Below the pieces are notes generated by a model that worked only from the letters and a program-made list of their open reading frames with translations, ran no database searches and was not told the DNA's origin. The translations under genes and the position numbers were made by a program. Source: Rhodocytophaga rosea (lineage in GTDB: Bacteria; Bacteroidota; Bacteroidia; Cytophagales; 172606-1). From it: DNA of 64,000 nt. Below are positions 1-8,431 of the stretch, in pieces. The stretch is taken from positions 3,242,501 through 3,306,500 of the forward strand of contig NZ_CP048222.1 of NCBI RefSeq assembly GCF_010119975.1, read 5' to 3'. Every line of letters starts with the position of its first letter. Within the stretch, counting starts at the first letter, position 1.

Positions 1-175
1 TAATTAATAGTACTTGTATCGCTGATTGAACGCCCCATTTTTCTTTCAGGCGGTTTATAAAGCTTGGTTTTTGCCTCTCGTTTGTCATATCTGATTGTTT
101 TACTGGATGTAAAGTTGCCACCTGTGCTTGTATTTTTCCATGAGGTGCATCACTCCGGAAATTGATATTGGTCAT
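1..175 (-). CDS. 5' part of a small hypothetical protein, truncated by the window edge
   Basis: An open frame runs from an ATG at 175 on the minus strand to the edge of the window, 58 codons without a stop. The product starts MTNINFRSDAPHGK and contains FINRLKEKWGVQSAIQVLLI. The basic 'LKEKW' stretch followed by the start of a hydrophobic segment resembles small Bacteroidota inner-membrane proteins that have one amphipathic helix before the membrane spans. The C-terminus lies outside the window, so the family cannot be settled. It is divergent from the sensor gene at 322, with about 145 bp between the two starts. Confidence 0.5.
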   Translation of the reverse strand, partial: MTNINFRSDAPHGKIQAQVATLHPVKQSDMTNERQKPSFINRLKEKWGVQSAIQVLLI

Positions 176-321
176 GTTTTTATCAGGTTACAAGTGCTTG
201 TTTGCCCACAGTAAGTTGAAAATCAATCAGTATTCCAGATGATTATTATCATATTTTCCTGCAATGGTGCTTTTTAGTTTTGAAATAGTGCATACACACT
301 TTTCAGATAAACTATAGCATT

Positions 322-2313
322 ATGAACACACACTTTACCAGAATTAAATTGAAAACCATATACCTTCTTTTTACTCTTCTGCTAGGAATCATTATCCTTT
401 CAGGAATAGCTGCTTTATTGTATATAGATGAGTGGTTTCAAAACAAAACCATGTTACAAACTGGCTTATTGGTGGGGACACTATTACCTGTCGTATTGCT
501 TGTTTTCACATGTTGGGCCTTTCCTGCTTTTCTTTTTAAACCCTTGCAGCAGTTACAACACAGCATCCATCAAATGGCTCAGGGTAATACCTCAATACAA
601 CCCAACATATCTGCTACCCATGAAATCGGCGAAATAACAATAGCTATGCAGCAATTATCTACTAATATTCAGGAAGCTTCCCTGTTTGCCACTAGTATTG
701 GAGAAGGAAAACTGGATGTTGAATTTACACCAGTCAGCAAGCAGGATGTGCTGGGAAATGTATTGATACAAATGCGGGACAAACTCCTGCATGTTTCCGA
801 GGAAAGCCAGCAACGGAGCTGGGTAAATGAAGGAGTGGCTGTTTTTGCTGAAATTCTGCGTTCTATCCACAACATAGATGAACTAAGCCATAAAATCATT
901 TCGCAATTAGTCAGCTATATGAATGCAAACCAGGGCGGATTATTCATTGTAAATAATGAGAATACAGAAGATATTCATCTAGAATTAGCAGCTTGTTATG
1001 CCTACCAGAAGAAAAAACACCTCAAGAAACGTATTGATATTGGCGAAGGTCTCGTCGGACAAGTATATCTGGAAAAGGATACTATTTATATGACCGATGT
1101 ACCAGCCGAGTATGTACATATTACATCCGGATTAGGAGAAGCAACTCCAAGGAGTATTCTTCTCGTACCCATACAGGTGAATGATACTTTCGAAGGCGTG
1201 ATCGAACTGGCTTCTTTCCAGCAAATGCTTCCCTATCAAATTCAGTTTATTGAAAAGATCTCAGAAAATATAGCGTCTACCATTGCCAATGCTAAAATCA
1301 ATGAGCGAACAAAACATCTTCTGGAATCCTCGCAGCGACAGGCTGAACAACTGCGAGCCCAGGAAGAAGAAATGCGACAGAATATGGAAGAACTTTCTGC
1401 CATTCAGGAAGAGATGGGACGCAAACAGATAGAACTTTCCGGCCAGATTGCGGCGCTCAACCATGCAGCTATAGTATCGGAAGTAGACTTAAAAGGCAAT
1501 ATCATTTTTGCTAACGACGAGTTTTGCCGGATGGCTAAATATACCAGCGAAGAGTTAATTGGCCAGAAACAGAGTATCGTACGCCATCCGGATATGCCAG
1601 CCGAAGTGTTTATAGATTTATGGGCGACTATTACCAAAGGAAAAGTATGGAAAGGTGAAGTTAAAAACCGGGCCAAAGATGGTTCGCACTATTGGGTAGC
1701 TGCCACCATTACTCCTGTTTTGAATGAACATGGCCGTCCCGTGAAATATATTGGCGTACGTTTCGATATTACGGCCCAGAAAGATCAGGAGGATCAGATT
1801 AAAGAAGATTTTGTACAGCTGCAAACTTCGGCTGAAGAATTACAGGCACAGGAAGAAGAATTACGCCAGAACATGGAAGAACTGACTGCTATTCAGGAAG
1901 AAATGACCCGTAAACAGGTAGAACTCGATGGTCAGATTGCAGCGCTTAATAATGCCGCTATTGTATCAGAAGTGGACCTAAAAGGCAATATCATTTTTGT
2001 GAATGATGAATTTTGCCGCCTGGCCAAATACAGCCGGGAAGAATTAATAGGTCAGAAACAAAGCATCGTACGTCACCCGGATATGCCAGCCTCTCTATTC
2101 GATGACTTATGGGCTACCATTTCCAAAGGCAGGGTGTGGCAGGGAGAGGTTAAAAACCGGGCCAAAGATGGTTCGCACTATTGGGTAGCTGCCACCATTA
2201 CTCCTGTTTTGAATGAAATGGGAAGACCTGTAAAATATATCGGAGTCCGCTTTGATATTACGGCTCAGAAAGAGCACCAGGAAATAATAAATTCGAAGAT
2301 AGTTTCAGCGTAA
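322..2313 (+). CDS. Membrane sensor protein: TM-HAMP-GAF-PAS-PAS, no output domain
   Basis: 663 residues. Two membrane segments at about residues 10-32 and 45-70 are followed by a HAMP-like linker, a GAF domain at about 190-325 and two PAS domains. Each PAS is preceded by a coiled coil of the 'QEEEMRQNMEEL' type. The PAS domains are of the Aer type, with 'SIVRHPDMP', 'DLWATI' and 'KNRAKDGSHYW', a class that often binds flavin and senses redox state. No histidine kinase, cyclase, GGDEF or methyl-accepting signalling domain follows, so any signal must pass by protein contact. The coiled-coil plus PAS unit is an internal tandem duplication with a 489-bp period. A terminator follows at 2341. Domain calls are firm; the role is inferred. 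Confidence 0.85.
   Translation: MNTHFTRIKLKTIYLLFTLLLGIIILSGIAALLYIDEWFQNKTMLQTGLLVGTLLPVVLLVFTCWAFPAFLFKPLQQLQHSIHQMAQGNTSIQPNISATHEIGEITIAMQQLSTNIQEASLFATSIGEGKLDVEFTPVSKQDVLGNVLIQMRDKLLHVSEESQQRSWVNEGVAVFAEILRSIHNIDELSHKIISQLVSYMNANQGGLFIVNNENTEDIHLELAACYAYQKKKHLKKRIDIGEGLVGQVYLEKDTIYMTDVPAEYVHITSGLGEATPRSILLVPIQVNDTFEGVIELASFQQMLPYQIQFIEKISENIASTIANAKINERTKHLLESSQRQAEQLRAQEEEMRQNMEELSAIQEEMGRKQIELSGQIAALNHAAIVSEVDLKGNIIFANDEFCRMAKYTSEELIGQKQSIVRHPDMPAEVFIDLWATITKGKVWKGEVKNRAKDGSHYWVAATITPVLNEHGRPVKYIGVRFDITAQKDQEDQIKEDFVQLQTSAEELQAQEEELRQNMEELTAIQEEMTRKQVELDGQIAALNNAAIVSEVDLKGNIIFVNDEFCRLAKYSREELIGQKQSIVRHPDMPASLFDDLWATISKGRVWQGEVKNRAKDGSHYWVAATITPVLNEMGRPVKYIGVRFDITAQKEHQEIINSKIVSA
1357..2290 (+). 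repeat. Internal tandem duplication (coiled coil + Aer-type PAS), period 489 bp
   Basis: Two copies of a 163-codon unit begin near 1357 and 1846. Most of the unit has drifted at synonymous sites, but 1660-1728 and 2149-2217 are identical over 69 bp. This suggests a local gene conversion after an older duplication. Confidence 0.9.
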
Positions 2314-2340
2314 AAGTAAAAATACTCAGTCAAAGAAAAA

Positions 2341-2370
2341 GGCTCCTCAAAATATGAGAAGCCTTTTTTA
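2341..2370 (+). terminator. Rho-independent terminator of the sensor gene
   Basis: GGCT-C-CTCA (2341-2349) pairs with TGAG-A-AGCC (2355-2363), with one internal mismatch and a 5-nt loop. A run of seven T follows at 2364-2370. Confidence 0.8.
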
Positions 2371-2379
2371 TATTTTGAT

Positions 2380-2413
2380 AAAAGAAAACGCACCGGTTAA
2401 CCACTCCGGTGCG
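2380..2413 (-). terminator. Rho-independent terminator of the tRNA-like RNA (minus strand)
   Basis: A perfect 8-bp stem is formed by 2389-2396 (CGCACCGG) and 2406-2413 (CCGGTGCG). On the minus strand it is followed by TTTTCTTTT. It lies about 50 nt beyond the 3' end of the tRNA-like fold and would end a minus-strand transcript. Confidence 0.8.
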
Positions 2414-2462
2414 CACCTTACACTTCATCAACAAACTAAAAACCAAATAAATTATTAAATTG

Positions 2463-2603
2463 CTGTAGGAGAAGGGCTCGAACCTTCACGGAGCAGTTAG
2501 CCATAGCTCAAAATTGATTAGTGGTCAACCCGTTAAGCTACGTTTATCCCTTACCTCCACCCCCGAGACAGGAGGGCACGTCTGCCAATTTCATCACCCT
2601 ACA
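2463..2603 (-). tRNA. tRNA-like RNA with class II (Leu-type) body and ~72-nt variable region
   Basis: The minus strand folds into all four tRNA arms. The 7-bp acceptor pairs TGTAGGG (2603-2597) with TCCTACA (2470-2464). The D arm is ATG/CGT around AAATTGGCAGA, as in bacterial tRNA-Leu. The anticodon arm is CCCTC/GGGGG with loop CTGTCTC. The T arm is GAAGG/CCTTC with loop TTCGAGC. CCA is not encoded. The variable arm has the Leu layout (T, 4-bp stem GGAG/CTCC, GT), but the stem encloses 61 nt instead of 3-4, and part of that insert can pair with itself (CGTAGCT/AGCTATG). By position the anticodon is GUC (Asp), with an unusual U37. It has its own promoter and terminator. It could be a specialised tRNA, a tRNA-like regulatory RNA or a decayed tRNA. 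Confidence 0.6.
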
Positions 2604-2628
2604 GTGTGTGTTTCCTAATTGGATGATA

Positions 2629-2660
2629 CAAAACTAATATACTTTACATTATTTTGCAAA
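2629..2660 (-). promoter_or_regulatory. Bacteroidota-type promoter of the tRNA-like RNA
   Basis: On the minus strand TTTG (2660-2657) is followed after 20 nt by TAGTTTTG (2636-2629). This matches the Bacteroidota -33 TTTG / -7 TAnnTTTG promoter with normal spacing. Transcription should start near 2622, leaving a leader of about 18 nt before the acceptor stem. Confidence 0.7.
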
Positions 2661-2745
2661 TTTCGTATAAAAATTTCTTAAAATTTATATTATTATTAAT
2701 TTTATTATATATTTATTGTAAATTTTATAAATCGCCTATTTAAAA

Positions 2746-3234
2746 ATGGACAAAAATTTAGAAATTGACAATGTAGATCTGCAGATCCTGTCTTTGCTGA
2801 TGGAAGATGCCAATATGCCCTACACAGAGATTGGTAAAAAAGTATTTGTTTCCGGGGGTACGGTGCATGTACGCATGAACAAAATGGAGCAAATGGGAAT
2901 CGTAAAAGGTGCCCAGCTCGTGATCGATTATGCGAAATTAGGCTGGGACATCAGTGCATTTCTAGGCATCTACCTCGACAAAAGCTCCTTATATGAGGAG
3001 GTTTCTAAAGAATTGGAAAAAATTCCTGAAGTGGTGAATGCGCATTATACCACAGGAAATTATAGTATCTTTGCCAAGATCATTTGCCGTGACACCCAGC
3101 ATCTGCGGGAAGTACTTCACGACAAAATTCAGAAAGTAAAAGGCATACAACGTACAGAAACATTTATTTCATTGGATGAAAGTATTAACCGCTCGATTCC
3201 TTTACATAAAAAAGAAAACACAGTATTAAAATAA
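2746..3234 (+). CDS. Lrp/AsnC family transcriptional regulator
   Basis: 162 residues. The N-terminal winged helix-turn-helix covers about residues 8-65 (LQILSLLMEDANMPYTEIGK, then 'GGTVHVRMNKMEQMGIV'). A RAM/AsnC effector-binding domain follows at about 75-150. Length and layout are those of Lrp/AsnC proteins, which form dimers and octamers and usually sense amino acids. The recognition helix contains the unusual 'VSGGTVHVR'. The start is the ATG at 2746 in a very AT-rich stretch. It precedes the suf cluster by 160 bp on the same strand, which makes it a candidate local regulator, though nothing in the sequence proves this. The effector is unknown. Confidence 0.9.
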   Translation: MDKNLEIDNVDLQILSLLMEDANMPYTEIGKKVFVSGGTVHVRMNKMEQMGIVKGAQLVIDYAKLGWDISAFLGIYLDKSSLYEEVSKELEKIPEVVNAHYTTGNYSIFAKIICRDTQHLREVLHDKIQKVKGIQRTETFISLDESINRSIPLHKKENTVLK

Positions 3235-3349
3235 TTTATCAGGCATTTAGACAAGATTTTTGACTGCCTGCTGCGAAATATTCCCACAGAATGAATATTT
3301 CTTGAAAAATATTTAATAATATGTGAGCTTTTTAAAACAATTATTGTTA

Positions 3350-3357
3350 TAGTTTTG
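3350..3357 (+). promoter_or_regulatory. Probable -7 promoter element of the suf cluster
   Basis: TAGTTTTG fits TAnnTTTG and ends 37 bp before the sufB start. No clean -33 TTTG is present at 19-20 bp; a CTTTTT run sits there instead. Confidence 0.45.
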
Positions 3358-3394
3358 TACTTAATAAGAATGAATCTAAATAACACCTTTTGAA

Positions 3395-4840
3395 ATGAGC
3401 AAAGACACTCAGTTACTGGAGAATATTACGCAGTCGGAATATAAGTATGGCTTTGAGACGAAGATTGAGGCGGATGCCGCACCTAAAGGTTTAAGCGAAG
3501 ATATTGTACGGTTTATTTCCAATAAAAAGAATGAACCCCAATGGATGCTGGAATGGCGGCTAAAAGCCTACAAAACCTGGCTTACCATGCAGGAACCCAG
3601 GTGGCCGAATGTAAAATATCCAGAAATTAACTACCAGGATATTATTTACTACTCAGCTCCCAAACAGAAAATCAAACCAAACAGCCTCGACGAGATTGAT
3701 CCTGAATTGAGAGCTACTTTTGAAAAATTAGGCATTTCCTTAGACGAACAAAAACGACTGACCGGAGTTGCGGTGGATGCTGTAATTGATAGTGTATCTA
3801 TTGCTACCACTTTTAAAAAGAAGCTGGGCGAACTGGGTATTATCTTCTGCTCGATGAGCGAAGCAGTTGAAAATCACCCGGAACTAGTCAAAAAATACAT
3901 AGGCTCGGTTGTACCAGCTGGTGATAATTATTTTGCTGCCCTGAATTCAGCCGTATTTAGTGATGGTTCTTTCTGTTATATTCCCAAAGGTGTTCGCAGC
4001 CCCATGGAACTGTCTACGTATTTCAGGATCAACGCCGCTAATACTGGCCAGTTTGAACGGACATTAATTGTAGCTGATGAAGGTAGTTATGTGAGTTATC
4101 TGGAAGGTTGTACGGCTCCCATGCGGGACGAAAATCAGCTACATGCGGCCGTAGTAGAGATTGTAGCCCACGAAAAAGCGGAGGTGAAATATTCTACGGT
4201 ACAAAACTGGTATCCCGGAAGCAAAGAAGGCAAAGGCGGTATTTATAACTTTGTAACCAAACGGGGTATTTGTGCCGGAGCCCATTCTAAAATCTCCTGG
4301 ACGCAGGTAGAAACCGGTTCTGCCATTACCTGGAAATATCCATCTGTAATTCTGAAAGGCGATTACTCTATCGGTGAATTTTATTCTGTAGCTGTAACCA
4401 ATAATTACCAGCAGGCAGATACCGGCACTAAAATGATTCACATTGGTAAAAACACCAAAAGCCGGATCGTTTCCAAAGGTATCTCAGCCGGAAAAAGCCA
4501 GAACTCATATAGAGGGTTAGTACGTGTATTACGCCGTGCAGAAAATGCCCGTAATTACTCTCAATGCGACTCTTTGCTGATGGGCGACCGCTGTGGCGCT
4601 CATACGTTCCCTTATATTGAAGTAGATAACCCGACTGCCCAGGTAGAACATGAAGCGACTACTTCTAAAATTGGCGAAGACCAGATTTTCTATTGCAACC
4701 AGCGGGGTATTAATACCGAAACAGCCGTAGCACTTATTGTAAATGGCTATGCGAAAGAAGTATTAAACCAGTTGCCGATGGAATTTGCGGTGGAAGCACA
4801 AAAGCTCTTGGCCGTCAGCCTGGAAGGTAGCGTAGGATAA
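3395..4840 (+). CDS. sufB: Fe-S cluster assembly scaffold SufB
   Basis: 481 residues, the normal SufB length. SufB, SufC and SufD form the SufBC2D scaffold on which Fe-S clusters are built in the cytosol. Family hallmarks include 'YSAPKQK', '[19 protein letters not shown]' and 'YLEGCTAP', plus the C-terminal half of the right-handed parallel beta-helix with '[17 protein letters not shown]'. The C-terminal Cys and Glu/His residues of that core are the cluster assembly region in characterised homologues. It is the first gene of the suf set and is followed by a strong intercistronic terminator-like palindrome before sufC. Confidence 0.97.
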   Translation: MSKDTQLLENITQSEYKYGFETKIEADAAPKGLSEDIVRFISNKKNEPQWMLEWRLKAYKTWLTMQEPRWPNVKYPEINYQDIIYYSAPKQKIKPNSLDEIDPELRATFEKLGISLDEQKRLTGVAVDAVIDSVSIATTFKKKLGELGIIFCSMSEAVENHPELVKKYIGSVVPAGDNYFAALNSAVFSDGSFCYIPKGVRSPMELSTYFRINAANTGQFERTLIVADEGSYVSYLEGCTAPMRDENQLHAAVVEIVAHEKAEVKYSTVQNWYPGSKEGKGGIYNFVTKRGICAGAHSKISWTQVETGSAITWKYPSVILKGDYSIGEFYSVAVTNNYQQADTGTKMIHIGKNTKSRIVSKGISAGKSQNSYRGLVRVLRRAENARNYSQCDSLLMGDRCGAHTFPYIEVDNPTAQVEHEATTSKIGEDQIFYCNQRGINTETAVALIVNGYAKEVLNQLPMEFAVEAQKLLAVSLEGSVG

Positions 4841-4848
4841 AATCTTCT

Positions 4849-4875
4849 AAAGACCTCAAAATTTTGAGGTCTTTT
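4849..4875 (+). terminator. Intercistronic terminator/attenuator between sufB and sufC
   Basis: A perfect 26-bp palindrome (AAAGACCTCAAAA, 4849-4861, with its complement at 4862-4874) ends in a short T run. It lies 9 bp after the sufB stop and 54 bp before sufC, so it could lower expression of the downstream suf genes relative to sufB. Confidence 0.65.
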
Positions 4876-4928
4876 CATACATATATTTTGAGAATAATAC
4901 CAGATTACAACCAAACCTAAGCGTAAAA

Positions 4929-5681
4929 ATGCTAAGTATAAAAAACCTACAAGCCTCTATTGGAGAGAAGCAAATATTGAAGGGCTTGAACCTGGAAGTG
5001 AAAGCAGGCGAAATACATGCGATTATGGGACCAAATGGCTCCGGCAAAAGTACACTCGCTTCCGTACTGGCTGGCCGGGAAGACTATGAAGTAACAGGCG
5101 GAGAAGTATCATTTCAGGGAAAAGATTTGCTGGAACTTTCTCCTGAAGAAAGGGCCAGAGAAGGAATATTTCTAGCTTTTCAATATCCGATTGAGATTCC
5201 CGGCGTAAGTACTACTAACTTCCTGAAAACGGCTGTAAATGAAATCCGCAAATCACGTGGACAGGAACCATTGGATGCGGTTCAGTTCCTGAAAAGAATG
5301 AAGGAAAAAATGAAGCTGGTACATATTGACCAGGCCTTACTCAGCCGCTCTTTGAACGAAGGTTTTTCGGGTGGAGAAAAGAAGCGGAATGAGATATTTC
5401 AGATGGCCATGCTCGAACCAAAACTGGCTATTCTGGACGAAACTGATTCAGGCCTGGATATAGATGCCTTGCGGATTGTAGCAGAAGGCGTAAATCAACT
5501 GCGGACCAAAGAAAATGCAACTATTGTAGTTACCCACTATCAGCGTTTGCTGGATTACATTGTGCCCGATTTTGTGCATGTGCTCTATCAGGGCCGGATT
5601 GTAAAATCAGGTACCAAAGAACTGGCCATGGAGCTCGAAGAAAAAGGCTACGACTGGATAAAAGACGAAGTATCAGTTTAA
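4929..5681 (+). CDS. sufC: Fe-S assembly ATPase SufC
   Basis: 250 residues, an ABC-type ATPase without membrane domains. The Walker A motif GPNGSGKS is at residues 34-41, the signature is '[11 protein letters not shown]', Walker B is '[12 protein letters not shown]', and the switch His is in 'VTHYQR'. SufC powers conformational change of the SufB-SufD pair during Fe-S cluster assembly. It sits between sufB and sufD with 88 and 127 bp gaps. Both gaps contain hairpins followed by T runs, which is unusual within a suf operon. Confidence 0.97.
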   Translation: MLSIKNLQASIGEKQILKGLNLEVKAGEIHAIMGPNGSGKSTLASVLAGREDYEVTGGEVSFQGKDLLELSPEERAREGIFLAFQYPIEIPGVSTTNFLKTAVNEIRKSRGQEPLDAVQFLKRMKEKMKLVHIDQALLSRSLNEGFSGGEKKRNEIFQMAMLEPKLAILDETDSGLDIDALRIVAEGVNQLRTKENATIVVTHYQRLLDYIVPDFVHVLYQGRIVKSGTKELAMELEEKGYDWIKDEVSV

Positions 5682-5738
5682 TTAGTGATCAACTTTTTAG
5701 ACTGTTAATCAGATACAATTAGCCCCAGAGTCAAAGAA

Positions 5739-5768
5739 GATGCTTTGTTTCATTTAAAGCATTTTTTC
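5739..5768 (+). terminator. Terminator-like hairpin between sufC and sufD
   Basis: ATGCTTT (5740-5746) pairs with AAAGCAT (5756-5762) over a 9-nt loop and is followed by TTTTTTC. The stem is short, so read-through is likely. Confidence 0.5.
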
Positions 5769-5808
5769 TTAACGGATAGATTTTAACCAGAATTGATATA
5801 GATAAGTG

Positions 5809-7134
5809 ATGAGCGATACCACCTTATACCAAACCGATTATAAATCAAAATTAGTAGCAGCTTTCGAAAACAGAGAAAAAGTGGCTGATACGGCTGCTTT
5901 ATATACCCGCAGACAGGAAGCCATCCGGCACTTCGACCGCCTGGGTTTTCCTACTACCAAAAACGAGGAATGGAAATACACAGATGTAAAGAATCTGCTT
6001 AAGAAGGATTTTGATTTTACACCTGCCCGGAATACACCAACCATACAACCCGACAAACTACATTCCCTGCTGATACCAGATACTGATGCGAATGTAATTG
6101 TATTTGTAAACGGAGTATTTAACTCTTCACTCTCCAATATAATTAGTCCGGCTGAAGAGCTGACGATACAGGATTTTTCTAAAGCAACCCAAACAAATAC
6201 AGAAATTGTAGAAAAATACTTTGGTACGCTGGCTTCTTATGATAAAGAAGCTTTTACCGCATTAAATACGGCTTTCGCCCGGCATGGCGCTTTTATTCAT
6301 GTGCCGGCTAATAAAGTGGTGAGCAAGCCTGTTATCCTGTATTTTATTGCGGACAGCGAAACACAAGCTGCCGCTGCTATGCCCAGAAATTTGTTTGTAG
6401 CCAGCCGCAATAGCCAGGTAACTATAGTAGAAGCTTTTCTTTCAAAAGGAAACCAGCCAAGTTTTACCAATGTTGTGACGGAAATTGTAGTACAGGAGAA
6501 TGCCAATGTAACCTATACGAAAATCCAGAATGAATCAGAACAATCCTATAATATAGGAACAACACAGGTACATCAGTCCAGAGACAGCAAATTTTCGGCT
6601 ATCACGGTTTCACTAAGCGGCGCTCTGATCCGCAATAATCTCAATATTGTACTGGATGCAGAGAATTGCGAATCTCATTTATATGGCTTATATATGCTAA
6701 ATGGTTCGCAACATGTAGATAACCATACCTTAGTAGATCATGCCAAGCCGCATTCCTATAGCAATGAGTTGTACAAAGGAATTATGGACGATAAATCTAC
6801 TGGTGTGTTCAATGGAAAGATATTTGTCCGGCAGGATGCCCAGAAAACAAATGCTTTCCAGTCCAACAAGAATATATTGCTTTCTAAAGAGGCTTCCATG
6901 AACACCAAACCTCAGCTGGAAATCTTTGCTGATGATGTAAAATGTTCGCATGGCGCTACTACCGGACAACTGGATGAAGATATGTTGTTTTATTTGCGCT
7001 CCAGAGGTATTGGGGTAAATGAAGCCAAAGCTTTATTAATGTATGCATTTGCTGCTGATATTATCAATCAGATTTCGATTGAAGCAATCCGGCTGTATGT
7101 AGAACGAGTAATAGCTAACCGACTCAATCAATAA
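5809..7134 (+). CDS. sufD: Fe-S cluster assembly protein SufD
   Basis: 441 residues from the ATG at 5809; an in-frame GTG lies directly before it, but ATG is preferred. The protein is the SufB paralogue that completes the SufBC2D scaffold. The N-terminus carries the helical segment 'NEEWKYTDVKNLL' typical of SufD. The centre is the beta-helix, and the C-terminus has 'CSHGATTGQLDEDMLFYLRSR', the conserved SufB/SufD signature. It lacks the Cys-rich stretch seen near the end of SufB, as expected for SufD. sufS follows after 69 bp. Confidence 0.95.
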   Translation: MSDTTLYQTDYKSKLVAAFENREKVADTAALYTRRQEAIRHFDRLGFPTTKNEEWKYTDVKNLLKKDFDFTPARNTPTIQPDKLHSLLIPDTDANVIVFVNGVFNSSLSNIISPAEELTIQDFSKATQTNTEIVEKYFGTLASYDKEAFTALNTAFARHGAFIHVPANKVVSKPVILYFIADSETQAAAAMPRNLFVASRNSQVTIVEAFLSKGNQPSFTNVVTEIVVQENANVTYTKIQNESEQSYNIGTTQVHQSRDSKFSAITVSLSGALIRNNLNIVLDAENCESHLYGLYMLNGSQHVDNHTLVDHAKPHSYSNELYKGIMDDKSTGVFNGKIFVRQDAQKTNAFQSNKNILLSKEASMNTKPQLEIFADDVKCSHGATTGQLDEDMLFYLRSRGIGVNEAKALLMYAFAADIINQISIEAIRLYVERVIANRLNQ

Positions 7135-7203
7135 GTGAGTATCACTTAAAATTCTAAATGTTGTGCCATACTTTCTCTGGCATAGTATATAAACAATACT
7201 CCT

Positions 7204-8427
7204 ATGTATAAAGTATTTGATGTGGCCGAAATCCGGAAAGATTTTCCCATTCTCCACCAGACCATTCATGGAAAACCCCTGGTATACTTTGATAATGCAG
7301 CTACCACCCAGAAACCTCAATCTGTGATTCAGGCGCTGAGTGATTACTATAATGAAATCAATGCCAATATCCACAGAGGAATTCATACATTGGCAGAACG
7401 GGCTACCGCAGAATATGAAGCCACCCGCGAAATATCTCGCCAGTTTATCAATGCTTCCTCTACAGAAGAAATTATTTTTACTCGGGGTACCACCGAAGGT
7501 ATCAACCTGGTAGCGGCTACGTTTGGCAAAAGCCTCAAAGCTGGTGATGAAGTGCTGGTTACTACGATGGAACACCATTCCAATATTGTGCCCTGGCAAA
7601 TGCTGTGTGAAGAAAAAGGAGCTACGTTAAAACCCATTCCTATTAATGATGCCGGTGAAGTTATTCTAGAAGAATATGAAAAACTACTGAGCGAAAAAAC
7701 CAAAATCGTAGCCATTGTATACGTTTCTAATAGCCTGGGAACCATCAATCCGGTAAAACAGATGATCGACATGGCGCACCAGCATGGCGCAACTGTATTG
7801 ATAGATGGGGCACAGGCTTCGGCTCACCTGGAAATCAACGTACAGGATCTGGATTGTGATTTCTATGTATTCTCTTCTCATAAGCTGTATGGCCCTACCG
7901 GCGTAGGCGTATTATATGGCAAGAAAGCCTTGCTGGAAGCCATGCCTCCATATCAAGGTGGTGGTGAAATGATTAAAGATGTTTCCTTCACCAGAACAAC
8001 TTATAACGAGTTGCCTTATAAATTTGAAGCTGGTACTCCTAACATTGCCGATACTGTCGCTTTCAAAAAAGCCCTGGAATACATCAATGAAATAGGCAAA
8101 CCAGTGATCAGTGAATATGAACATGAATTACTGACCTATGCAACGGAATCTTTGCAGGAAATAAATGGTTTACGCATTGTAGGTACGGCCAAAGAAAAGA
8201 TCAGTATTGTTTCTTTTATTGTAAAAGGCATACATCACCAGGATATTGGAATTATTCTGGATACACAGGGAATTGCCGTTCGGACTGGGCATCATTGTAC
8301 ACAACCTTTGATGAACCGCTTCGAAATTCCAGGTACTTCCCGTGCTTCGTTTGCGATGTATAACACAAAAGAGGAGATTGACAAACTGGTAAAAGGCCTG
8401 CATAAAGTAATTAAGATGTTTGCGTAA
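7204..8427 (+). CDS. sufS: Cysteine desulfurase SufS (SufS/CsdA type)
   Basis: 407 residues. This PLP enzyme removes sulfur from cysteine as an enzyme persulfide and delivers it to SufE. The cofactor lysine is K227 in 'FSSHKLYGPTG'. The catalytic cysteine is C365 in 'RTGHHCTQP', the position used by group II desulfurases. 'MEHHSN' and 'DGAQASAH' are the other cofactor-binding motifs. The stop codon is 4 bp before the ATG of the Uma2 gene, so the two are likely co-transcribed. Confidence 0.96.
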   Translation: MYKVFDVAEIRKDFPILHQTIHGKPLVYFDNAATTQKPQSVIQALSDYYNEINANIHRGIHTLAERATAEYEATREISRQFINASSTEEIIFTRGTTEGINLVAATFGKSLKAGDEVLVTTMEHHSNIVPWQMLCEEKGATLKPIPINDAGEVILEEYEKLLSEKTKIVAIVYVSNSLGTINPVKQMIDMAHQHGATVLIDGAQASAHLEINVQDLDCDFYVFSSHKLYGPTGVGVLYGKKALLEAMPPYQGGGEMIKDVSFTRTTYNELPYKFEAGTPNIADTVAFKKALEYINEIGKPVISEYEHELLTYATESLQEINGLRIVGTAKEKISIVSFIVKGIHHQDIGIILDTQGIAVRTGHHCTQPLMNRFEIPGTSRASFAMYNTKEEIDKLVKGLHKVIKMFA

Positions 8428-8431
8428 CCTT

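Noticed and set aside
2389-2603. tmRNA (ssrA) as an explanation for the minus-strand structured RNA
   Set aside because: The RNA is far too short, has a full anticodon arm and shows no tag-peptide frame.
7036-7599. 187-codon minus-strand frame across sufD/sufS
   Set aside because: It is antisense to conserved coding sequence on both sides and has no recognisable protein features; a shadow frame.
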